Source: Oribacterium parvum
Lineage (GTDB): Bacteria > Bacillota > Clostridia > Lachnospirales > Lachnospiraceae
Length of the DNA stretch: 23,338 nt
Assembly: GCA_938022235.1 (NCBI GenBank)
Contig: CALIEL010000241.1
Span: 1-23,338 of the forward strand
Reading direction: 5' to 3'
Of this stretch, positions 8,164-16,240 are shown piece by piece. The position numbers and the translations under genes are program-made. The first letter of the stretch is position 1. Each line of letters opens with the position of its first letter. The notes under the pieces are model-generated. The model ran no database searches. It saw only the letters and a program-made list of their open reading frames with translations, and was not told the origin of the DNA.

Positions 8164-9074
8164 TGAGCTTTGTGGCAGGTGTTGGAGTTTCCAATTTGGA
8201 TATGATTTATACCGGAATAGGACGCCTTCCGGAAGAGGGAGAAGAAGTCTTTTCGAATGATTTTCGGCTTTGTTTAGGTGGTGGAGTTCCTGCTACCATC
8301 ATTAATTTACATCGTTTAGGCGTTCCTTCTAAATTTGCTACTTTTCTTGGAAAAAATATGTTTTCCCGCTATGTTGAAGAGCAATTCAAACAATACGGCG
8401 TAAGCTATACCAATCTTTATCATGGGGATAAAAATCCTATATGTATTACTACTTCCATGGTAACAGAAAGAGATAGAACGTTTATGTCCTATAGGGAGGA
8501 AGTAGAATTTGATGAAGAATTACAAGCACAGATTTTTGAGTATTTAAAGGATGCAAAAATCGTAACGATGCATTTTGGGCTTTATGATGTATACAAGAAG
8601 CTAAAAGAAATTGGTTGCACTTTAGTTCTGGATAGTGGTTGGGATGATAATATGTCCTTGGAGCAGTATCAGGATTACCTTAGGTTAGCGGATTATTATC
8701 TTCCTAATAGAAAAGAGGCATTGAAAATAAGCGGAAAATCCACAATAGAAGAAGCGGCTAAAGTACTTAGTGATTTCTTCGAAGATGTAACGATAAAATT
8801 AGATCGGGATGGTTGCTACCATTTTAATAGAATAGACAAAAGTTCTCGGCTGATACATACCATTCCGGTGAAAAAAGCGGTGGACTCTACTGGGGCAGGG
8901 GATGCATTTTTAAGCGGATTTCTTTATGGCTTGGTAAAAGGGGAGAGTATTTCAAAATGTATTAGCTATGGAAATGTCATGGGAAGTGCTTGTGTGCAGG
9001 AAGTTGGCTGTTTGGGAGCCAGTGTGAGTGAGAAGGAACTGGTAGAGTTATCAAGATATAATGAATCTAATTGA
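8163..9074 (+). CDS. PfkB/ribokinase-family sugar kinase
   Basis: This 303-residue protein has the PfkB fold: an N-terminal substrate lid strand (SFVAGVGVSNLDMIY), the glycine pair region LCLGGGVPATIINLHRLG (residues 37-54), and signature 2, DSTGAGDAFLSGF (241-253), with the catalytic Asp247. It transfers phosphate from ATP to a sugar hydroxyl in the cytoplasm. A GTG at 8154 is possible, but GGAGG ends ten bases before ATG 8163, so 8163 is preferred. The start overlaps the GH4 stop (TAATG), indicating tight coupling. It could phosphorylate the imported glycoside before GH4 cleavage, or the hexose that GH4 releases. Which sugar it uses is not visible. Confidence 0.92.
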   Translation: MSFVAGVGVSNLDMIYTGIGRLPEEGEEVFSNDFRLCLGGGVPATIINLHRLGVPSKFATFLGKNMFSRYVEEQFKQYGVSYTNLYHGDKNPICITTSMVTERDRTFMSYREEVEFDEELQAQIFEYLKDAKIVTMHFGLYDVYKKLKEIGCTLVLDSGWDDNMSLEQYQDYLRLADYYLPNRKEALKISGKSTIEEAAKVLSDFFEDVTIKLDRDGCYHFNRIDKSSRLIHTIPVKKAVDSTGAGDAFLSGFLYGLVKGESISKCISYGNVMGSACVQEVGCLGASVSEKELVELSRYNESN

Positions 9075-9110
9075 TTTTGAAAAAACCCATTATGGAAGAT
9101 GAGATAGTTT

Positions 9111-9135
9111 GAGGCGGTATTTGCCGCCTCTTTTT
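9111..9135 (+). terminator. Intrinsic terminator of the sugar operon
   Basis: GAGGCGG (9111-9117) pairs perfectly with CCGCCTC (9124-9130) around a six-base loop. TTTTT follows at 9131-9135. It lies 36 bases after the kinase stop. Confidence 0.92.
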
Positions 9136-9508
9136 GATTTCGTATTAGTGAAGACTGTAGCAGGGAAGAGATAGTATTACTTTATGGGAATTATCTAATT
9201 TGACGAAGAAAGATAGAAAGAATTTTTATTGCTAAGTGTATTTTGCGATGATAGAATTAAAAAATAATTAACATTGATGCGATTAAATGCAAGATAAGTA
9301 TGAAGATTCAAGATAGTATTGTTGTATCAACCGTTTTCTGAAAAAATAAGTCCTACTCTGTAAAGAAGAGAAAAAAACTAAGATAAATGACAAAATATGT
9401 CTAACAAGTTGCTTAGAATCATTGTATAAGCTTTTTTTAAAAGGAAATCTTGAAAAGCTATAGTAAGTTTCAATTTAAGTACAAATAAAAAGATGCGGAG
9501 GAACCTGT
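9136..9508. other. AT-rich intergenic region ahead of the ATPase cluster
   Basis: About 370 bases with no credible gene on either strand. It must carry the promoter of the cluster, but I see no clear one: TTGACG at 9200-9205 lacks a good -10, and TATAAG at 9425-9430 lacks a properly spaced -35. The GGAGG at 9497-9501 is the ribosome site of the next gene. Confidence 0.6.
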
Positions 9509-12460
9509 GTGAGTGAGAAAAGTGAGATAAGTATTGTTCAATCCAATGAGATTTTAGACTTGTATGATCAGCTTCAAATCAAGAATGATGCAACAATTCA
9601 TTCTGTTGCTAGGCTTGATTTTCCAATCAATGGCGTATTGCGTAATAATGAAAAGTGTTTTTACAAAGTAAAGCAATTGGCTTTTGATGAAGACTATCCA
9701 AGAAGAGAAGCGTTTGAAAATGTTTTATTATCCATGAATAATGAAGCCTTTAATTTTGTTTATATTCTGACAGGGACGGAAGAGGGAATAGAACTGTGCA
9801 TCGGAGTAGTACAGAACAAGAATGAAAATCAGCCGGTTCTTGGAAAAAAGTTATCTGCAGTCAACTATGGAGAAATTGTTGCCAATGTTTTTGAGGGAAA
9901 TTTTAATGGGAGTACTCTTGAAAAGATGACAGGGCAGGAACTGGATAAGCTCGGGGAGTCTAGTGTACAGAATTATAAAAATGCCGGAGTAATCTTGGGA
10001 ATCCCTTCCATTAATAAAAAAGAGAATGGGGAAGAATATGATTTCCAAGGCATTGACAGGCTAGTTAACAGTATGCTTGGGCTGGAGTGGAGATTGGTGA
10101 TTGTCTGTGAACCGGTTTCTAAGGAGGAGATTCACCATGTTCGTGAAAAAGCCTATGAACTGTATAATAGACTTTCAGTATATTCAAAAAAAACTATTCA
10201 GGCAGGTATAAATGATGGAATTACCCTGTCCTTTGGAACGAATCAATCTACTACAGATGGAAAAAACTGGGGATTTAGTCATTCTCAAGGAAAGTCGAAA
10301 AGTAATAATGGGGAAACTTGGTCAAACGGGACAAATTCAAGTGATTCAAACTCTGAAGGAACAAGCCAAAGTGAACAGAAGGGGGAGAACCAAGGGCTGA
10401 ATATGAATCGAGGCTTATCCGCCTCTATTACCAGAGAAATTGCCAATAAACACGCGGAAGACTTGATGAAATATATTGACGAAAGTTTAGCGGATCGTCT
10501 GAATACGGGCTATAGCAAAGGTCTGTTTAAAACTTCTGTATATTATATGGCAAAAGAACCAACACATGCAAATAGACTTAAGGTGGGAATCATGTCTTTA
10601 TTTCAAGGAGGGAATTCTGCTTACAGCCCACTATGTGCACAAAGCATTGATCTGGAAAAGCCGGAAAATAAGTCTATTTTATCTACCTTTCAAAATCAGT
10701 ATTTAGAGAGAGGAGGCGATTCCGATGATCAGCTACTCCTATTGGGAAGGCCTTTCTATGGAGATGTACTTGGCTTAAACTCTTATCTGACCACAGGAGA
10801 AATCAGCCTGATTGCAGGACTTCCCCAAAAGGAAGTGCCGGGGCTTTCGCTTAAAGAAACGATTGGTTTTGGATTAAATGAAAAAGCTATAGAGAAGGAT
10901 TCTGCTATTTCTCTGGGCGTAATGGTACAAAAAGGAAGAGATTTGGAAAAAGTTCCATTTCTTCTCTCTAAAGATAGTTTAGCCAAACATACTTTTATTG
11001 CAGGAGTTACCGGAAGCGGGAAGACGACAACTTGCCATCGCTTGCTTTCTGAAGCGAATGTTCCCTTTTTGGTTATTGAACCGGCAAAAACAGAATATAG
11101 AACTTTGATCAGAAAAGATCAGGATGTCACTGTATTTACCTTGGGGAATGAAATGGTGGCTCCCTTTAGAATCAATCCATTTGAACTAATCAAGGGAGAG
11201 GTAATCTCTGCCCATGTGGATATGATTAAGGCTACCTTTACTTCTGCCTTTCCTATGGAAGCCTCTATGCCGCAGCTTTTGGAAGAGGCTATTTATAAGA
11301 TTTATCAAAAAAAAGGCTGGAATATTGATACCAATGAAAATGAAATTTATGGGAATCAAGCATTTAATCCTGAAGTAAATAGTTTCCCTATACTATCCGA
11401 TTTGCTTCATGTTATGAAAGAAGTTGTTGAAAGTAAGCACTTTAGTGCTCAGATGCAGGGAGATTATATCGGATCTTTGGTCAGTAGACTTTCGAATTTG
11501 ACCGTAGGTTCCAAGGGGAATATGTTAAATTGTGAGCATTCCATAGATTTTCGATTTATTGCACATCACAATGTTATTTTGGAAATGGAGGAGTTAAAGT
11601 CACCGGAGGATAAATCTTTATTTATGGGATTTATCCTCGCACGGTTATCAGCTGTTATTAAGGAAGAACATCGAAATGATCCGAATTATAAGCATATAAC
11701 GCTGATAGAAGAGGCTCATAGATTACTGGCGAAGGTGGAGTATGGAGACAGCGGTTCAAAGAAAACAGCGGTAGAAACATTTACGGATTTGTTGGCTGAA
11801 GTGAGAAAGTATGGGGAAGGGCTTATCGTTGTTGACCAGATTCCCAATAAGCTGGCTCCGGAAGTTTTAAAGAATACCAATACCAAAATCATTCATAAAA
11901 TTTTGGCTAAGGATGATAAAGAAGCGGTTGGTGACACCATGCTTATGGATGATAAGCAGAAGGAATATTTATCCGCATTGACAGTAGGAAATGCAATTGT
12001 TTTTTCGGAGCATACGGACAAGCCGGTACATGTGCATATCAAACAGGTGAGCAATACCAATGAGGAACAGATAGATAACGCAGAAGTCAGAGTTCGATTT
12101 TTGGAGAAAAAGGAGCATTTGGGAGGACATTACCAATATTTGGAACTAGGAGGATTAATGCCTCTATTTTCAGAAATCGTTCCCCTGCTCAGGAAGTTAT
12201 CTATAGACCAAGAAAAATATCAGAAGTTTAAAGCAAGATTTCAGGCTATTGCCAAACAATATGTTATAGCGGAAGAAAAATTATGGGAAAAGTTGATTTC
12301 CAGATATGAAAGAATTTCCGGTAAGGCAATTGCAGATTTAGAAAATGAAGAAAAACGATTAAGGGCATTACTGGATTTCTTTTCTCAAGTATTTTTTAAA
12401 ACTGATTTTAATGATGATGATATTTATGAACATAGGCAATGTTGCTTTTATTTAAGCTAA
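9509..12460 (+). CDS. HerA/DUF87-type P-loop ATPase with Ser/Asn/Gly-rich linker
   Basis: A 983-residue protein that starts at GTG 9509, seven bases after GGAGG. Residues 1-240 are an N-terminal domain I do not recognise. Residues 243-296 are a low-complexity Ser/Asn/Gly/Gln stretch. The second half is a HerA/VirB4-like motor: Walker A GVTGSGKT (499-506), then VIEPAKTEYRTL, a Walker B-type LIEEAH (732-737), and VVDQIPNKLAPEVLKNTNTKIIHK, typical of HerA/DUF87 enzymes. Such ATPases form hexamers that move DNA or protein. There is no transmembrane segment. The final 100 residues are rich in charged helix. The next gene begins 15 bases after the stop with a good ribosome site, so both are co-expressed. 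No nuclease partner (such as NurA, SIR2 or DUF4297) is adjacent, so a substrate other than DNA is possible. Confidence 0.85.
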   Translation: MSEKSEISIVQSNEILDLYDQLQIKNDATIHSVARLDFPINGVLRNNEKCFYKVKQLAFDEDYPRREAFENVLLSMNNEAFNFVYILTGTEEGIELCIGVVQNKNENQPVLGKKLSAVNYGEIVANVFEGNFNGSTLEKMTGQELDKLGESSVQNYKNAGVILGIPSINKKENGEEYDFQGIDRLVNSMLGLEWRLVIVCEPVSKEEIHHVREKAYELYNRLSVYSKKTIQAGINDGITLSFGTNQSTTDGKNWGFSHSQGKSKSNNGETWSNGTNSSDSNSEGTSQSEQKGENQGLNMNRGLSASITREIANKHAEDLMKYIDESLADRLNTGYSKGLFKTSVYYMAKEPTHANRLKVGIMSLFQGGNSAYSPLCAQSIDLEKPENKSILSTFQNQYLERGGDSDDQLLLLGRPFYGDVLGLNSYLTTGEISLIAGLPQKEVPGLSLKETIGFGLNEKAIEKDSAISLGVMVQKGRDLEKVPFLLSKDSLAKHTFIAGVTGSGKTTTCHRLLSEANVPFLVIEPAKTEYRTLIRKDQDVTVFTLGNEMVAPFRINPFELIKGEVISAHVDMIKATFTSAFPMEASMPQLLEEAIYKIYQKKGWNIDTNENEIYGNQAFNPEVNSFPILSDLLHVMKEVVESKHFSAQMQGDYIGSLVSRLSNLTVGSKGNMLNCEHSIDFRFIAHHNVILEMEELKSPEDKSLFMGFILARLSAVIKEEHRNDPNYKHITLIEEAHRLLAKVEYGDSGSKKTAVETFTDLLAEVRKYGEGLIVVDQIPNKLAPEVLKNTNTKIIHKILAKDDKEAVGDTMLMDDKQKEYLSALTVGNAIVFSEHTDKPVHVHIKQVSNTNEEQIDNAEVRVRFLEKKEHLGGHYQYLELGGLMPLFSEIVPLLRKLSIDQEKYQKFKARFQAIAKQYVIAEEKLWEKLISRYERISGKAIADLENEEKRLRALLDFFSQVFFKTDFNDDDIYEHRQCCFYLS

Positions 12461-12475
12461 AGGAGGAATTAGACA

Positions 12476-13087
12476 ATGGGATTTTTTTCAGGTGTTATAG
12501 CAGCTGTTACTACAGCAGTGGCAGGAGTTATGAAGGGACTGGCAGTAGCCGGATTAGCCCTTCAAGGTTTAAAGAGCTTAGCTGCTCCTTTACTAGAGCT
12601 TGGAAAAGAACTGGGGCTCATAGAACCGGAAACAGATGTGGAGGATTTAGGGGATAAGGCGATGCAAAGTGACTTGAAACCTGATGATTTTGATTGCTAT
12701 GAGGAATATCTTAAGGCTGTAGAAGACTATAAACTGGATCCGGAAAAATCAAAATTGAGTACAGAGGAAAAGAAAATTCAGAAAGGCATTGAGCTAACAG
12801 TAGGAGTTATGATTGCGAAATATCAAGATTTTCCTATGGGGGAATTTATTACTATGATTGGTCACAATCAGAATTTCTTTACTGAAGCAAAAATGGGAGA
12901 GCTGGCAAAAGTAATCAAAACAGATGGGCAGAGCATTACTGATATTTTACATTATGTTGATGGTACAGAAAAAAATAGTACTAAGATTGAGGGGACAGTT
13001 GATACTCTTTTTGAAATTGAGAAAAATACCAATCCCGGTATCAGTGATAAAGAAGCGTTTCAAAATGTTATGGAATTGAGACAATAA
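12476..13087 (+). CDS. Unknown protein with small-residue hydrophobic N-terminus
   Basis: A 203-residue protein of no family I recognise. Residues 1-45 (start MGFFSGVIAAVTTAVAGVMK) are a long stretch of Gly, Ala and Val without a signal-peptidase site, which could insert in or lie on a membrane as packed helices. The remainder is soluble, acidic and helical, with a DDFDCYEEYLKAVEDYKLDPEK segment split across residues 70-95. It follows the ATPase gene by 15 bases with AAAGGAGG as ribosome site and is thus probably a partner of the motor. Its MGF start and glycine-rich beginning recall the 246-residue protein encoded at 17153. A strong hairpin follows the stop. Function unknown. Confidence 0.75.
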   Translation: MGFFSGVIAAVTTAVAGVMKGLAVAGLALQGLKSLAAPLLELGKELGLIEPETDVEDLGDKAMQSDLKPDDFDCYEEYLKAVEDYKLDPEKSKLSTEEKKIQKGIELTVGVMIAKYQDFPMGEFITMIGHNQNFFTEAKMGELAKVIKTDGQSITDILHYVDGTEKNSTKIEGTVDTLFEIEKNTNPGISDKEAFQNVMELRQ

Positions 13088-13093
13088 AGTATA

Positions 13094-13142
13094 TCTACAG
13101 CTCAGCAGTATTAAGACTAAACTTATATTGCTGAGCTGTAGA
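13094..13142 (+). terminator. Long perfect hairpin between two parts of the cluster
   Basis: TCTACAGCTCAGCA (13094-13107) pairs perfectly over 14 bp with TGCTGAGCTGTAGA (13129-13142), with a 21-base loop. AAATGTTTTCC follows, so the T-run is short and displaced. It may act as a leaky terminator, or as an mRNA processing or stability element that lowers expression of the downstream genes relative to the ATPase pair. Confidence 0.6.
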
Positions 13143-13183
13143 AATGTTTTCCTACACACAAGGATGTAGAGATAGGAGTAGAG

Positions 13184-13648
13184 TTGCAGACTTTTTATAT
13201 CATCATAAAAAAAGACTATTTATCGTTTTTTGAAAAAAATGGAAATTCATATGAAAGAGTATATCTCGGGGGAAATCCTGAGTTTGAATACAGCTTAAAT
13301 AGTGCTAATGATAATTTGGAGCGACTTTGTACTATAATAGTTGAAGAATATAATTTGGATACCATTGCCGATATGGATTTTGTTGTGATCAATAATGAAA
13401 ATAATTTCATTTCAGAGGTGATGACCAAAGCACTAAATCAAAATATAAAAGAAATAATCAGCATTGACAGCCTTATTAAGACAGCAATGATGAATTTAAG
13501 TAGGGATCAAAAACTATATATTCAAAAATACGGAATTCATTTTGATGGCAAATCCTATTTCCTTCGCGATGGTAATTTATACAAAGAAGAATTCAGCTTA
13601 GTATCGTATGCCTTGAAGGATGATATGCTAATGAAATTTTTAAGCTAG
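13184..13648 (+). CDS. Unknown 154-aa protein, related to the N-terminus of the next gene product
   Basis: The reading frame has a TTG start (13184) preceded by AGGAG; no ATG lies close enough to give the full conserved N-terminus. The protein is soluble, with alternating strands and helices: IIIKKDYLSFFEKNG, LGGNPEFEYSLNS, NLERLCTIIVEEYNLD, FDGKSYFLRDGNLYKEE. By eye it aligns with residues 1-140 of the 348-residue protein encoded next (matching blocks around GNxxFE, LExxC, YN, IID/SID and a C-terminal G/K-rich hairpin), suggesting duplication of one domain. It is separated from the preceding gene by 96 bases with a hairpin, and from the next by 8 bases. The gene is clearly AT-rich. Function unknown. 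Confidence 0.75.
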   Translation: MQTFYIIIKKDYLSFFEKNGNSYERVYLGGNPEFEYSLNSANDNLERLCTIIVEEYNLDTIADMDFVVINNENNFISEVMTKALNQNIKEIISIDSLIKTAMMNLSRDQKLYIQKYGIHFDGKSYFLRDGNLYKEEFSLVSYALKDDMLMKFLS

Positions 13649-13656
13649 GAGGAAAC

Positions 13657-14703
13657 ATGGAATATAATCTTTTGATTTGTACTTCTGCGACAAAGTGGAT
13701 TGCAATAGATATAAATCCCAATGGAGAATTAGATAGAATTAGCTTAGATGGCAACGACTTCGAAGAAGTTTGCTCTACAGAGAATGTCTTAGAGTTTTGT
13801 ACAAAAATTTTGGGCTATTATAACATTAATAAATTTAATGATATTCAACTTAATGTAAAAATTGTAATGGTATCAAAATATTCTCCTTTGATTTCAGAAC
13901 TTTTTGGGCAGATAAAAGATGCTTGTAGCGTCAACATAATCGATGCAAAAACTATAATACCAATTTATGTTTTAAAGAATTACCCAGTCAAAGCCAATAG
14001 AAAGATTGGTATCTTTTGTATGGGAGAGAGATTTTGCTTTAAAGTGGATGATGAACTCACAGTAAGCTATGAAAGTGCTGGGGATGGTGAGGAATTAAGA
14101 ATAGAACCGGAAAGTTTTTCTGTGGCATTTAGTTTTAATTGCCAGAATTTAATCTCTGATGAAAGAAAATATAAAGCCTTAGAGAAAAAATATATCGAAG
14201 AAACTGAAAAGCAAAAACAGGAAATAACAGAGAAAGCAGATGAGCTTAGTGTGTTGAATAACAAATATTCTAATATAAAGAGTGAATTAGAAACGTTAGA
14301 GAAGCAATTTATATCAGCTACTTGCAAAATAGAAAAAACTGAAGCAAAGCTTAAAGATCAAAGATTAATTATTTATTTTGACACAAACTCTATTGATTTG
14401 CCCTACTTACTTTTCGATTTCTCCGCTGAGATTCATCCCCAAAAGAAATATAAATGTACATTATGTAAAACGGATGGAGAAGTAATTAAAAAAGGGCAAC
14501 CCATTATTGAATTCGATTTAGAGGATTATAATAAACCTGGAATTGTCAAATCTAAGTTTAAGGGTAAAATTCATTATCTTGTACGGAAGGGCGATTCTAT
14601 AAGTCTCAATGAGGCAGTAGCGATTGTTTCCGATCCGATGGATGACAATGAGGATGTTATGAAATGGTATAAGGGTATTAAACTAGGAGATAAAGATGAG
14701 TAA
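13657..14703 (+). CDS. Unknown N-domain, coiled coil and biotinyl/lipoyl-like C-terminal domain
   Basis: A 348-residue protein from ATG 13657 after AGGAGG. Residues 1-140 resemble the whole preceding protein. Residues 165-235 are a heptad-type coiled coil (KYKALEKKYIEETEKQKQE and onward). Residues 270-325 read like a biotinyl/lipoyl-type swinging-arm fold: GEVIKKGQPIIEF, a turn, then VKSKFKGKIHYLVRKGD and AVAIV. Lys293 (DYNKPG) falls where these domains carry the modified lysine, although the flanking MKM or DKA residues are absent. CxxC at 267-270 sits just ahead. Such folds also occur unmodified, as hairpin domains in membrane-fusion (HlyD-like) proteins. The dynamin gene overlaps its 3' end by 8 bases, so the two are translationally linked. 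Role unknown. Confidence 0.8.
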   Translation: MEYNLLICTSATKWIAIDINPNGELDRISLDGNDFEEVCSTENVLEFCTKILGYYNINKFNDIQLNVKIVMVSKYSPLISELFGQIKDACSVNIIDAKTIIPIYVLKNYPVKANRKIGIFCMGERFCFKVDDELTVSYESAGDGEELRIEPESFSVAFSFNCQNLISDERKYKALEKKYIEETEKQKQEITEKADELSVLNNKYSNIKSELETLEKQFISATCKIEKTEAKLKDQRLIIYFDTNSIDLPYLLFDFSAEIHPQKKYKCTLCKTDGEVIKKGQPIIEFDLEDYNKPGIVKSKFKGKIHYLVRKGDSISLNEAVAIVSDPMDDNEDVMKWYKGIKLGDKDE

Positions 14704-16237
14704 AAAGTTTAAGTGTCCAAAATGTAGTAAAGAAAATGTTTCTACAAGATATTTTTGCAAAGAATGCGGAGCCATATTAGATAGTTCTATGTTTCCAAAT
14801 GAAAATGTCTACAAGGAAGAAGAATTAAAAATTGCACGTATATTAGAGAATATAGAGCATACACCTCATAGTCGTATACTTTGGAATGATACGGTGGATT
14901 TATATACCCAAAAAGTGGAAAGATATCGTGCGATTATGAGACTTCCGGAAATGCATGGAGACGAAGGTGTAGAAGGTAAAATGCAGGATTTTCTGGAACT
15001 GTGTACGAAGGCGGAATTTCAGATAGCCTTTGTAGGAACTATAAAAACAGGAAAATCTACTTTGATTAATGCACTATTAGGAAACAACTATGCATCTATG
15101 GCAGTAACACCGGAAACTGCAGCCCTAACTAAATTTAGAAGTAGTGCAAAAGATTATGTAAGAGTTGAGTTTTATTCCAAAAATGAATGGCAGAAATTAT
15201 GGAATTCAAGAACTTCTGCGGCAGATGCTTTTATGAAAGAATATCAAGAACTGGATGCGGATTCCATCAAAGATCAGTATCTTGGTCATCCGGCCATTGA
15301 ACAGGAAATGGAGAATAGCGGCATTAAAGAGTATTTAAGCAAGTGGTCTTCGTCTAAGTCTGCAGAACATTATTTTGTAAAAGAAATTGAAGTTGGAATC
15401 TCTACCTTACCTGAAAATTTTCCTAAGCAAGTAGTATTTGTGGATACCCCCGGATTATCAGATCCGGTTGCATATCGCTCTGAGATTACAAAGCAATATA
15501 TTCGAAAAGCCAACGCCGTATTTGTGTGTGTAGATGCACAAAAAGTTCAAAAAGATGAGATAGAAACGATTTCATCAGTCTTTTCATTTTCTTCTCATAA
15601 TAAAAATAAGGTTCATATTATTGCTACTCACTGGGATAAATTGAATCATCCGATAGAAGATTGGATGGAACAGAAAGCTTGGTTACAAAGTAGAATCGTA
15701 GGGAAAGGATTCTTTGATACAAAAGAAATGGCAGAAAAGAATACTCTATATTCTGCTGCATATATTTATAACCTTTGCAGAGATTTTGAAAAGTCTGGTT
15801 CAGATGTTCCTACTCCTATTTTGCAATTTGCACTGGTTATGGAGGTGAAAGATATTGCAAATATAAAGGCATATTTTCCAATGCTAAAAGAGCAAACAAA
15901 CATAGACAATATTCGTTTAATAGTGAATGAAGAACTAGCAAAGAACTATCAAAAATTACTGATCCGAGATATTGAAAATAAATATACAGATATTATGGTA
16001 CATCTTAGACGAATAGCCAAAGAAAATCAGAAAGAAGTATCAGATATTCTTGAGATGACTTCTGCTGATTTGGAAGAAGTAAAAGCGAAACTCGAGGAAC
16101 AGAAATCCAACTATGAGGAGATTGTAAGATGTAGAGGACAACTTGTAGCTAGCTTAAAGGCGGTTGAAGATGCTACTCAAAAACGCCTTGTGGCTGTTTT
16201 AGGCAATTTACTTTCTTCGTCTAAGAACAAAGGTTAA
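14696..16237 (+). CDS. Zinc-ribbon bacterial dynamin-family GTPase
   Basis: A 513-residue GTPase. Residues 7-24 form a zinc ribbon (Cys7, Cys10, Cys21, Cys24). The Dynamin_N GTPase follows: G1 GTIKTGKS at 114-121, switch Thr in TPETAALTKF at 138-147, G3 DTPG at 250-253, and G4 THWD at 311-314, where the usual Lys of [N/T]KxD is His. Residues 430-500 are a helical, coiled-coil region. Bacterial dynamins bind and remodel membranes on GTP hydrolysis, usually with 600 or more residues and a hydrophobic paddle; no clear hydrophobic paddle is visible here, so membrane contact may come from partners. The start at 14696 has AGGAG six bases upstream and overlaps the preceding gene by 8 bases; the acyltransferase gene starts 3 bases after its stop. 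Cargo or target unknown. Confidence 0.92.
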   Translation: MSKKFKCPKCSKENVSTRYFCKECGAILDSSMFPNENVYKEEELKIARILENIEHTPHSRILWNDTVDLYTQKVERYRAIMRLPEMHGDEGVEGKMQDFLELCTKAEFQIAFVGTIKTGKSTLINALLGNNYASMAVTPETAALTKFRSSAKDYVRVEFYSKNEWQKLWNSRTSAADAFMKEYQELDADSIKDQYLGHPAIEQEMENSGIKEYLSKWSSSKSAEHYFVKEIEVGISTLPENFPKQVVFVDTPGLSDPVAYRSEITKQYIRKANAVFVCVDAQKVQKDEIETISSVFSFSSHNKNKVHIIATHWDKLNHPIEDWMEQKAWLQSRIVGKGFFDTKEMAEKNTLYSAAYIYNLCRDFEKSGSDVPTPILQFALVMEVKDIANIKAYFPMLKEQTNIDNIRLIVNEELAKNYQKLLIRDIENKYTDIMVHLRRIAKENQKEVSDILEMTSADLEEVKAKLEEQKSNYEEIVRCRGQLVASLKAVEDATQKRLVAVLGNLLSSSKNKG

Positions 16238-16240
16238 AAC

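Noticed and set aside
9136..9508. Riboswitch or small RNA gene ahead of the ATPase
   Set aside because: No strong stem, no known aptamer core and no terminator were found in this region.
10212..10400. 62-residue open frame inside the ATPase gene
   Set aside because: It is a shadow of the low-complexity linker in another frame, with no ribosome site.
12439..12657. 72-residue open frame across the ATPase/203-aa boundary
   Set aside because: Serine/arginine-rich out-of-frame translation overlapping two better-supported genes.
9509..13087. HerA plus nuclease anti-phage pair
   Set aside because: The 203-residue partner shows no nuclease, SIR2 or DUF4297 motif; only the ATPase fits.
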